The translations under genes and the position numbers were made by a program. Below, piece by piece: positions 1 through 8,699 of a stretch of DNA of 64,000 nt. This DNA is from Heloderma charlesbogerti. Its lineage: Eukaryota > Chordata > Lepidosauria > Squamata > Helodermatidae. Location: contig JANEZZ010001381.1 in assembly GCA_026122225.1 (NCBI GenBank), positions 62,001 through 126,000 on the forward strand, written 5' to 3'. How positions within the stretch are numbered: the stretch's first letter is position 1; each line of letters starts with the position of its first letter. The notes under the pieces are model-generated. The model was not told where the DNA came from, made no database searches, and saw nothing but the letters and a program-made list of their open reading frames with translations.

Positions 1-434
1 GTCAGGCTCTGGGTCCAACTAACTCAGCCCCATCTGCTGTGACTGGCAGCAATGGCTCTCTGGAGTTTCAGGTAGTTTTTCCAGCCCTCCGTGTAGATGC
101 TATCTGGGATCAAAGCAGGCACCTTCTGCATGCAAAGCAGGGGCTCTCCCACTGAGCTCTAGCTCTCCCCCTAAATATAGAGTAAGATTCCAGTCCCCAT
201 GGTTCTGAATAAAGGACTGATTTAAATAGGAACATAGAAAAATGCCTTATCCAGAGTCAGACACTTGATCCATCCAGCCCAGTATTGTCAACACTGACCG
301 GCAGCAGTGGCTCTCTAGTGTTTCAGGCAGGAGTTTTTCCAGCCCTGCTTGGAGGTGCTGGGGCTCAGCCCTGGGATCTTCTACATGCAAATCATGTGCT
401 CTGCCAGTGAGCTACGGCTCCTCCCCCTGGTATC
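1..434 (-). repeat. Two head-to-tail tRNA-derived SINE copies with linker
   Basis: Two copies (about 1-172 and 228-434) of a tRNA-derived SINE lie in the same minus orientation; the first is cut by the window edge. Read on the plus strand, each shows the tail ('gtcagac', 'ccagccc', 'actggcagcagtggctctc') and then the head with the inverted Pol III box region ('gcatgcaaa', 'ccactgagct'). A 55-70 base linker containing 'ggttctgaataaagg' joins them; similar linkers join the SINE pairs near 25.65 and 62.1 kb. The family assignment comes from pattern recognition only. Confidence 0.7.
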
Positions 435-2045
435 CAATGATAGAGGCTCTAGTCCACAAACCTTTCTGCCATAATAAACATTCTAGTCTAAGGCCCGCAA
501 TGAGATCTGGTGGTTGTGTACAGCAACAGACCGACACAGCATCTTCCCTGGAAGCCCATCAAAATTAGCCGTTTCTTCTGCTGCCTCATGCAGGAAGACT
601 TAGACCTCCTGATGCGTGTCTGTGCAGAAAGGTGTCTTCTACCCATGCATGAAACATCAATAAAAGCAGCCCCCCATGTTAGACTCTTTGGAAGGGACAC
701 CGCCCAGTGTCCCTGTTAATGGAGGCCGGAGGAGGCTAGAAATCAGCACCACGGACAGCAACCCGCAGGCCCTCTTTCCTGGGCAGGGACAACCCCTGTT
801 CCCCGAGAGAGAGCTCCGTGGCCCACCCCAGTGCCAGGAAATGCACCACAATTGGCACCCCCCGCCTCACCCCCGCCCCGATTTGGTTCCCGAAGGAGTA
901 AGCATCTGGGCCCCCTTTGAAGAAGTTGGCTGGCTTGCCAAAGGGGCTTACAAGGGCTCAACGGCATTTGCTTGCCTCCACCCCTCTTATGTTCCTGCCA
1001 CACGCTTCCAGCTTCAAGCCCCAGAAAGTCTAAGCACCTTGAGGATGCCTGTTTTTTCTTTCCTCCTTTCCCTTCCTTCCTTCCTTCCTTCCTTCCCCCT
1101 CCCTCCTTCGCTGTAAAATACACTGTGCACATTGATGGTGCTATAACGGGTGGGGAACCTCAGACATGGCTCCAAATCCAGTTCTCCTGGAGGGGGGTGG
1201 GAATCTAACCCTCTGAGGTTCCCCAGAAGGCCACCCCCTTCCTCTGGCCCAACTCCCTTTCCCACAACTGCCAGCAACTGGGTGGCTTCCAGCTTTTGTG
1301 CAGTTTCTCCCCCATTCTGAAAGGTTGAAACACCTCTCCTAAGGCTTCATGACTGGTGGGAAGAGCTTGAAGCTAAAATAGTTTTGGTACTTGGGGCCTT
1401 GCCTCAGTCCCCCCCTGTCCCTGAGCAACAAAGTGCAGCTCCTCTGTGCCCCCTTCCCAGGCAAGGATGGAGGCGCCATAAAGGAGGTGGGCAGACGCCA
1501 AGCTTGTGCCATCTACCGGGGATTTTTTACTGGAGCTCCAAAGCCCACCCACGGGAGCCACGTGCAGAAAGGTGGCTCAGAGGCCAGTGCAATGGCCTCC
1601 TCCACCTCCAAAACTGAGCACTGGGGTAACCTGCACACACAACTTCACAGCAAGGCCGGCCAAGGCAACCCATCCGCCATCCTATATTACATGGAGGCGG
1701 AGAGAGAGAAGGGATTGTACCACCAGGCTGGCTGTTGTACCCAAGGCAATGACTTCCTGCAGTTAAAAAGAATCAATCTGCAAGTTGTGCCAATATGCAC
1801 CAAGGCCCATTTTACAGCTGGGGAACACTGAGGCACAGACATAAAACTTGCACATGGGTCCCCCCTCCCCAATAAATTACTATTGCTGTTGTTCAACAAG
1901 GGGGAACTCAGCACTCTAGTGGATCTGCTGCAAAATACCCCCATGCCACTGAGCCCTTCCAGTGGATCCTCCTGGCCCCCTTGCACTGCCGCAGAAGAAG
2001 ACGCCCTCGGAGGGGCACCCAAGCGCTGCTGGTGAAGGCTGGTCG
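435..2045. other. Intergenic stretch, no gene recognised
   Basis: I see no exon, RNA gene or named repeat here apart from a pyrimidine-rich (CTTCC)n tract near 1060-1110. Open frames cross it on both strands but share no recognisable family and have no splice context. In mammals miR-132 lies just downstream of miR-212 in the direction of transcription, which would place it in this stretch; I did not find its mature sequence or its complement here. Confidence 0.5.
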
Positions 2046-2137
2046 TCGCTGTCAGACTTCAGTAGCCATGACTGTAGACTGTTACTGTTTGTCCTGCAGC
2101 GCTTAGCAGTAAGCAGTCTAGAGCCAAGGTGCCGACG
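2046..2137 (-). ncRNA. MIR212: pre-miR-212 microRNA hairpin
   Basis: The hairpin is on the minus strand. The 3p arm (2064-2084, minus) reads TAACAGTCTACAGTCATGGC plus T and has the miR-132/212 seed AACAGUC. The 5p arm (2108-2130, minus) begins ACCTTGGCTCTAGACTGC, which matches the known miR-212-5p. A 23-base loop (2085-2107) separates the arms, and the flanking CGTCG/CGACG bases can extend the stem. The 3p arm reads CTACAGTCATGG where I recall mammals having CTCCAGTCACGG. miR-212 and miR-132 share a seed; the 5p arm identifies this copy as miR-212 rather than miR-132. In mammals the cluster lies just upstream of HIC1, on the opposite strand, and is induced through CREB. The position relative to HIC1 here agrees with that synteny. 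Confidence 0.95.
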
Positions 2138-2140
2138 TGC

Positions 2141-2951
2141 TGACCTGGGGGTGGGTGGGGGTCTTCTCACCAGAGTCTCCTCTGCATGCAGTGCTGCTCT
2201 TACCATGGTGGGAAGGTGGGGGGCAGATCGCAGCGGTGGCAGGAGCTGCAAAAACAAACAAACAAAAACCAGCAACACCCCTGGGCAGCAAAGGGCCAAG
2301 CCCCCCAAAGAAGAACCCCACTCATTTTGTGGACCGTCCCATATAGATGTGCCGTCTGCCACTGCAATAGACTTTAAAAAGAAAAGGCAAGCCTCTAGCT
2401 CTCATGGTTACAGAGTAAGACGGGAAGTGAAGAATGAAAAGGCCTTTTTACTAGACCAAGTTTCAGAGTCAGATGAACCCACCTGCTTTAAGGCTTACAG
2501 TGAGTTAGGGGGAGATCATGTTCCTAGAAGCAGTGTGCTACTGAGGTGTGGGCGGGCCTCTTCTGTTCTACGTTACCTTGGAAGAGGCTGGAGTTATGAG
2601 GGGCAAACACATCTCTGCTGAAGTAGCCACTGACACTCCCCCTCTCCCAAATAACACTTGTAACCTGGCCAGCATCCGCTCTTAACAGCAGACAGAGCCT
2701 GAAACCTCCACACTCCTTAAGATGGCAAGGCCTTGATGCAGCCATCAAGAGGCCCAACCACATCTGGCACAAAGATAGACTGCATCTGAACAGAGAGGTT
2801 CCATTAACCACTATGACTTGCCTTCCATAAATTTGTCTACATCATCATCATCATCTGTTAAGTTCCTTACTGACTGGCTCCCTCACCCTCTCTGCTCACT
2901 CATACACCTCCTGTCCATCTGATCCCCCAACAGTGGGGCCACCCCATAGAA
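2141..2951. other. Putative host-transcript intron upstream of miR-212
   Basis: This lies between the hairpin and the putative minus-strand first exon at 4470-4640, so it would be intronic in the primary transcript. It holds a short (ATC)n tract near 2845-2857 and otherwise nothing recognised. Confidence 0.4.
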
Positions 2952-3090
2952 CAGCCTTCTCCAACTGGGGGCCCTCCAGATGTTTTGGACTACAAGTCGC
3001 AGCACCTCTGGCCATTTGCAAAGCAGCCTGGGGATTGCTGGGAGTTGTAGTCCAACTCATCTGGAGGGCGCCAGGTTGGGGAAGCTCTTC
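2952..3090. repeat. Foldback (inverted-repeat) element, type 1
   Basis: The left arm 'ccctccagatgttttggact' and the right arm 'agtccaactcatctggaggg' are near-perfect inverted repeats around a short variable centre. About twenty copies of this non-coding element, complete or half, are scattered through the window. Confidence 0.8.
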
Positions 3091-4469
3091 TAGACTTTGC
3101 TGCTTTGGGTATGAAGAATACGGGGTGGGGGTTAAAGACAGAGCTAGAAGGACGCTGGAGACAGAAGACGCGTCCTCGACTCCTCCCCGGCCTTTTCCTG
3201 GATATTTATTCCCCCCCCCCCCGCGGCCCCTAAAAGCGCCACCCAGCTGTACCCATCATCCAGCCTTTATCTTTAGGCAGCTGGGAGTAGAGCCTGCAAA
3301 GAGAGCTGTTTTGTTTTTTCCGGGGCAGGGGGTCTGGACTGACCAGTGCTGCTTCCTCCGGGGAGGGGGAGACAGCCCCCCCCCCGCACGTCTTTGCAGT
3401 CCCTGAGTAAAGCCTGCCTGTGTGAAGGAAGCGAAGAAACCTTGGCATTTGCGGGACGGACGCGGGAGGGGGGAGGGGAGAGAACGCTGGCTGGCTGCCT
3501 GGCTGCCCCCCTCCGCTTCCGGGGCGGCAGCTTTGCAGCCGCGGTTCCGGCTCAAGGTAGACTAGGCGCCCGCCCGGCCAGGTAGGCAGGCAGGAGGCGG
3601 AAACGGGGGGGGGGGGCGCCGCCAAGCAGACGCAATGCCACAGGTAGCAACCGGGGAGGGCGGGGGGAGATCTGCAGGAGCCGCAAACGGGGGGCCATGG
3701 AATGATCTAGTTACCCGCCCCCCCCAGCTCGCGCACCACACATGGGGGTCATTGACGCCTCCGCTTAATATCGGTACTACACACGCCTTTCCGTGCCTGG
3801 ATTGCTGGGGATGGGGGCGCCCCGAGCTGCAAAACAGGGCGACGCCCGAAGCTCTGCGGTGCCCTCCCCGGTAGTAGTAGTGATAATACTAATAATAATA
3901 TTGACTTTCTCCTTAAAGTCCCTTTATCCGGGGGAGGGGGAGGGACGGAGTGTCTCTTCCCTCCGGGCCCCCTACTCTGCAATCCCCCCCACCCAATCTA
4001 GCAGGCACCTGCCAGGCCAGGCCACCCCCGAGGGGAGAAGCGAGTGCGCGTGTGTTTGGGGAGGGGGAGCGCAGATCGCCGCGCTCAGAGAGGCCCTCAC
4101 CCCTCTGCTCCCCTTGGCCTCCCAAGCCCCTGTACTGGGGAAAGGCGACGTCGGGGGGGGGGCAGTTAGTGCCCGGACAAGCCCCCACGTGCTCGGCGCG
4201 GCAGCCAATCCACTCCGAGTGAGTCACTCTGGCTGCCGGGAGGTGCCGTCGTGTGTGTGTGCGCCCCCCCCCCCGGTTCTTCACACACCGCCTGGGACCG
4301 GACGGGGACCGTGTCGGCGGCCGCTCTACGACGGGGCGAGAGGAGTTGGGGGGATCCTCCAGGCCACCCACCCTATAGGGGAGGTAAGCCGGTCTTGCAA
4401 TGGGGAGGGGCTGCGGGTGGATTGGGCGCGCGGGGGGGGGGAAGCGCCTGCTGCTCGCCTCTTTCTTAC

Positions 4470-4640
4470 CTGCGCTTCGACGGCGCGTCCGCTCTGCCTC
4501 CTTCTCCCGCCGCCGCCGCCGCCGCCCGCCCGCCCGCCCGTCCGTCCGTCGAGAGACCCCGGAGCCGGAGCCCCTTCCTTTGCCCCCCCGCCCCCCCGCG
4601 GGAGAGGTGCGCCCGGCCCGGCTCCGGCGTGCCGCGGTGT
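4470..4640 (-). ncRNA. Putative first exon of the pri-miR-212 host transcript
   Basis: This is inferred from position. On the minus strand a TATA box (4665-4672) predicts a start near 4640. A consensus donor, GCGCAG|GTAAGA, then follows, with the exon ending at 4470. The miR-212 hairpin lies 2.3 kb further downstream inside the predicted intron. In rodents miR-212/132 are known to lie within a non-coding host transcript. The exact start and the acceptor of the next exon are not determined; the latter may lie beyond the left edge. Confidence 0.5.
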
Positions 4641-4664
4641 GGGGCTCCTGCGCCGCCGTCGGGC

Positions 4665-4672
4665 TTTTTATA
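4665..4672 (-). promoter_or_regulatory. TATA box (TATAAAAA) on the minus strand
   Basis: The minus strand reads CTCTATAAAAAGCCC. The box lies about 80 bases downstream of the CREs in the direction of transcription toward miR-212, a normal core-promoter distance. Confidence 0.65.
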
Positions 4673-4738
4673 GAGCCCGGCTCGTAGTAACGGGGGATCT
4701 CGGCCGCTCATTCATAGAAAAAGCATCAACCTACACAA

Positions 4739-4757
4739 TGACGTGGGCGTGACGTCA
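4739..4757. promoter_or_regulatory. Full CRE plus adjacent CRE-like site
   Basis: TGACGTCA, a perfect palindromic cAMP response element, is at 4750-4757. TGACGTGG, a CRE-like half site, is at 4739-4746. An AT-rich CTATTTATAT at about 4787-4796 resembles a MEF2 site. CREB control of the miR-212/132 promoter is established in mammals, and this arrangement suggests it is conserved. Confidence 0.75.
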
Positions 4758-4915
4758 GCGGGAAATTTAGGAACGGGCAGAAGCAGCTATTTATATCGCC
4801 GGGAAAGGGTGGGGGGCAGAGCAGGAGCAATATGGGGGGGGGAGACAGCCCAAGAGAGGGGGGATCGACTAGTTAATGGGTCTCCTAAGCAGCCATCTGA
4901 CACTGAGAGCCCATC

Positions 4916-4962
4916 AAGGGGTGGGGGGTGGGGGTGGGGGGTGGGGGGTGGGGGGTGGCGAG
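4916..4962 (+). repeat. G-rich minisatellite (GGGGTGG-type)
   Basis: Consecutive runs of four to six G separated by single T or TGG units form a tract that could fold as a G-quadruplex on the plus strand. It lies about 160 bases upstream of the CREs relative to miR-212 transcription. Confidence 0.8.
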
Positions 4963-4964
4963 AG

Positions 4965-5675
4965 AAGGCTCTGAAGGGAGACAGCCAGCAGCAGACTCTC
5001 CATTGGGGTGGTCTTCCAGCCCCTTCCCCCAGCCCGGGTGGCAATCCAGTCGAGTGCCCAAATGCAAAGGAGGCTATCATAGGCCACGCTAGCCATGGAC
5101 AGGGTCCTCTACCAGATCCTGGTTTTGTGTGGGGTTTTGGGGTGGGGGTTGGGTGGGAGGAGAGAATGAGCCACAGAGGAAAGCCATTTCCTTCGCGCTC
5201 ATGAGAAAAGTGGAGAAGCATGAACTCGGAGCTCTCACTGTACCAGTTAAAGCAGAGGCACTTGAGCCTGTTGCTAAAGGGGGGGTCACCAGCTGCTTTG
5301 TCCCCCCCACATTCCAATCTGCACAGTCCTAATGTGCAATATGCCCCCTGCACCGGATGTTTGTTGCAGCTGGGGCCAAGTTTTCAAGATCCAAATCTCT
5401 GAGGTTTCAACATGACAGGTTTGGCTTTTGAAATTTGGCTGCAAGGGATACCTTTGGGCAGGGAAAGGGAGACCCCAAAACTAACATTCCAAGGTGAATG
5501 TTTAAGGCCGTGGTGACCGGCATGGCTTGCTTGGTTTGACCATTGGCCCCGCCACCCCCTCATATCTGTAAAGCCGTAAGTGTCATACGGAGGCATATTG
5601 CAAGGGAAAGAAATGGAGCCAAACAAATATAAATATAAGATTTCTTAGGATAATTGGCTTAAAGCAGTCTCCCCC
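4965..5675. other. Intergenic, no gene recognised
   Basis: This is single-copy-looking sequence with G-runs near 5125-5160. No exon or repeat family was recognised. Confidence 0.4.
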
Positions 5676-5870
5676 AAACATAGGAAGCTGCCTTCTCCTG
5701 AGTCAGACCCTCAGTCTTCCTGGTCTGGTATTATCGACACGGGCTGGCAGCAGCGGCTCTCCAGGGTTTCAGGCAGGAACCTGTCCAGCCCTACCAGGAG
5801 AAGCTGCCGGGGATTGAACCAGGGACTTTCTGCATGCAAACCTGCCACTGAGCTACGGCCCCTTACCTGG
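5676..5870 (-). repeat. tRNA-derived SINE, solo copy
   Basis: This has the same family landmarks as the copy at 228-434: 'gaagctgccttctcctgagtcagac', shortened here to its key parts, then 'ctggcagcagcggctctcca' and 'gcatgcaaa...ccactgagct'. It is followed at 5872-5925 by a half foldback ('gactacaactcccagca'). Confidence 0.75.
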
Positions 5871-6008
5871 GGATGGTGGGACTACAACTCCCAGCACCCC
5901 CAGAAGGCTGGTGTAAAGAGTATTTTCCCTGCCAAATTCATTTCAGTTCTAATTATTTGGAAACGCAAACTAACGGGCAAACTTTGCTATTCAGGGGCTG
6001 TTGTGGTG

Positions 6009-6080
6009 CAATCCTATGCATATTGACTCAGAAGTGAGACCCACTAGGCTTGACGGGGCTTGCTCCCAAGGCAGTGCGTA
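6009..6080. repeat. Short repeat with 'tgcaatcctatgcat' end
   Basis: The sequence 'gtgcaatcctatgcatattg' followed by 'actcagaagt' and 'ggggcttgctcccaa' belongs to a family also seen near 14400-14475, 16725-16800, 32190-32255 and 37135-37205. Confidence 0.5.
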
Positions 6081-6477
6081 TAGTGTTGCAGCCTGAGTCT
6101 GGGATAAGGACATAAAGAGCCCTGCTGTACCAAAACAAGGCTTCGCCTGCTCAAGCGTCCTGCTGCCGACAGCGCACAGCAGCCCGTGGCTCCAGGGAAG
6201 TTCGTGAGATGGCACAACGTTTCTGGACTCCGACTCCTCCTTTCTGACCCCAGCTGTTGACATTCAGTGGTACACTGTCCCTGTCCTTGGTGTTTTTACA
6301 GAGCTAGCATGACTGTAAGCCTTCACATACCAGCCCCACACAACCAGGCCTACAGTGGCTGGTGAGTGGGCCGCTCCAGCCATTCTTGAATGTGGCACAT
6401 TATCTCTAGACCCATCTCAAACTGGTTTTGGCACAGGAAGTGTTTCAGTTGCCCCAACAAATGGTCCTTATTCATTA

Positions 6478-6662
6478 TTACGTGTATCGTTATGTTTATA
6501 TCCTGCTCTTTTTTCCCTCTTGCAAGGAGCCCAACGCAGCTCTCCTCCTCTCCATGTTATCCTCACCACAACCCTGTGAGGTAGGCCAGGCTGAGAGTCA
6601 GTGACTGGCCCAACATCACCCGCAGTGAGCTTTGTGGCCAACTGGGGACTCGAACCAGGTCT
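6478..6662 (-). repeat. MIR-like CORE-SINE
   Basis: Read on the plus strand it shows 'accacaaccctgtgaggtag', 'gagagtcagtgactggccca', 'cagtgagctttg' and 'ggggactcgaaccagg'. These are the inverted core and tRNA B-box landmarks of MIR-type SINEs. Related copies are near 19095-19220 and 21929-22163. Confidence 0.6.
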
Positions 6663-6735
6663 CATAGAATCATAGGATAGTAGAATTGGAAGGGGCCTAT
6701 AAGACCATCGAGTCCAACCCCCTGCTCAATGCAGG
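6661..6735 (-). mobile_element. CR1 LINE 3'-end fragment
   Basis: 'tcatagaatcataggatagt' and 'atcgagtccaaccccctgct' are the inverted 3' end of CR1, also seen at 26205, 26708 and 56766. Only the last 75 bases are present. Confidence 0.75.
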
Positions 6736-7009
6736 AAGCTATTGGACCGGGTCTCTTGGTCTCACGAGTCCCGGTCCAAGAGTACGACCATTGAACCACA
6801 CCAGCTGTCTTTGCCAGGAGCAAGACCAGAGCTGTGGAGCCCTGCTAGTTTTCCTGGGCCTCTCAGCAGCTTTCAATGTGACATCAACCAGAGGGCCTTT
6901 TTGGAGAGGGTCTCCAAGTTGGGAGTTGGAGGCTGGGGACTTCAGTGGTTCTGCTTCTACCTGGGGGACATGGGGGTGGTGAGTGGGGAGAGAATATTCA
7001 TATGAACCT

Positions 7010-7105
7010 CAGAAGAGCTGTGCAGGATCAGACCCAAGGGCTTCTCTAGCCCAGCATTCTGTTCCCACCGTGGCCAACCAAGTGCCCCAATGGGAAGGCC
7101 ACGAG
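7010..7105 (+). repeat. Dispersed repeat ('agaagagccctgctggatca' family)
   Basis: 'cagaagagctgtgcaggatc', 'ctagcccagcattctgttcc' and 'gtggccaaccaagtgcccca' recur, diverged, at 11786-12000 (plus) and 42655-42845 and 49090-49260 (minus). The family name is not known to me. Confidence 0.6.
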
Positions 7106-7139
7106 CAGGACAGGAGGGCTATGCGGTGCTGAGGGAAAG

Positions 7140-8060
7140 GATTCATTCAGGGTTCATCCATCAACATTTGGATGATGCCCGACTCTACTTTGCACTTGCA
7201 TCGAAGACAGGCGAAGCCGTGGAAGTGCCCAAGCTTAATCCTGATGAGAGGGAGCTGCTGTGGGGGTGGCACTCAGCCTGTTCTGGTAGGGCCATGCTTC
7301 CCCTGACAGGATCAGGACCCCTGCCTGGTGATGCTCCTTGATCTAGCGATGTCACTGGACACCCAAGTGGCCCAGTGCCATGGAGCACTTCATCAGTAGA
7401 GGCTGGAGCACCATTTGCTGCCTCTTCTGGACAGAGATAGTCTGACTGCAGTAATCCCTGTTCTGGTGACCTCTTAGACTGACTACTGTAATGCATGACT
7501 CATGGGGCTACCCTTGAAGACTGCCCAGAAACTGTAGTTCCTGGTTTAGTTAGGAATGCAGCTTACAGCAGAGACCCATATCAAACCAGTGAGCTGCACT
7601 GGATTCTGTTCCATTTCTGAGCACAAGTTCTGAGGACTTGCGATTCAAGTCCTATGCAAGCGAGCAAGCAGCCTTTTTGGTGGCGGCTCCTTAGTTATGC
7701 AACTGCCTCCTTGGAAAGCGTCACCTGCTGCCAGCTCTAAAACATTTTTGGCACCCAAGACTTTTTCCTTCTTTGCCCAGACTCTTTAAAGTCCTGCATT
7801 TAAATCTATTTTAATTGTTTCTTTATTGGGGTACATTTACTCTGCTGCATCATACTTATGGTGTTGCATATTTTCATTCAGGTACTTATTTAAAACAATT
7901 ACATCCCACCTTCCCTTTAAAACTCCATGGTGGTTAGCAGTTTAAAAACTATAAAAAAAAAACAATATCAACAGACATTGCATGGATTGTATTATTATTT
8001 GTATTTTATTGTGAACTAGCCCAGGAATTGTCTGTCTGAAGGATGGTATGCAAATATATT
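7140..8060 (+). mobile_element. Degenerate L2-like LINE 3' region
   Basis: The order 'gatgatgcccgactctactt', 'actactgtaatgcatgac', 'gagctgcactggattctgtt' and a 3' tail 'gaactagcccaggaattgtc' with 'aaatatatta' parallels the better-preserved L2-like copy at 28680-29335. Frames are broken throughout and no coding product is expected. Confidence 0.5.
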
Positions 8061-8380
8061 AAAACAAAATTTGCCTAAAGCTGTCTAAGGTTGAAGACCA
8101 TAATTAACCACAGAAACACTGAATTCTTCTGGCACTGAGTCCCCCAAAGTGAGTTAATTATGTGGGGGAAAGAACATAATTTGTTGAACCTAATGCTGCC
8201 AATCAACTACGTTGGATGACCTTCAGAGTTACTGTTAGGAGAGAGGGAAGAAAATGCCTCCCACCCACACAATTCACAATCTTATTAATATCCCACCTCC
8301 AACCCAGTCACCTCCCCCCCCCCAAAAGTAAAAAGCAGGACAACAGGCTTTAAATTTGATTAACGTGTCATCGGCCTATG

Positions 8381-8690
8381 GCTGGGTTCACACAACACAA
8401 CAAGCCAGAGTATGGGTTGAGTGTGGGTTATCACTGAATTGTGGGTTGTTGAGTTTTGTGAACCTAGCCATGCTAATAGACCATGGTTTGTTAAGCACAA
8501 ACTACCCACGAAGAGAACCCATGGTTTGTTGTTGTGTTAACTGTGGGTTGTTCGTAGTTAACAAGCCATGGATTGTTAGTGCAGCTGGGTTCACACAATA
8601 CAACTACCCACAATTCAGCAAGAACCCACACTCAAGCCATACCCCACTCCATGATCTGGCTTGTTGAGTTGTGCGAACCAGGTCTAATGT
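8381..8690. repeat. Long imperfect palindrome (310 bp)
   Basis: The left end 'tgggttcacacaacacaaca' is the inverse of the right end 'ttgttgagttgtgcgaacca'. Correspondence continues inward through 'agtgtgggtt' and 'gaattgtgggt', so the first and last ~95 bases are inverted copies. The middle holds smaller inverted units containing 'accatggtttgtt'. It looks like a non-coding foldback element. Confidence 0.75.
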
Positions 8691-8699
8691 TGCCCTAAA

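Larger units (their letters stand above)
3150..4720. promoter_or_regulatory. CpG-rich island at the miR-212 promoter
   Basis: This is a dense G/C stretch with many CG dinucleotides, G-runs and (CCG)n tracts near 4510-4550. It ends at the CRE/TATA cluster at 4.66-4.80 kb. The long open frames across it (for example plus 3793-4752) are compositional: they consist of proline, arginine and glycine runs without domains. It most likely covers the first exon and proximal intron of the microRNA host transcript. Confidence 0.65.

Noticed and set aside
1..434. Box-A/box-B-like sequences as true tRNA genes
   Set aside because: The 'ccactgagct' and 'gcatgcaaa' blocks sit in long SINE bodies repeated across the window, without a full cloverleaf.
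3793..4752. 319-codon plus-strand frame in the CpG island
   Set aside because: Low-complexity Pro/Arg/Ala composition, overlap with the minus-strand promoter elements and no family resemblance.
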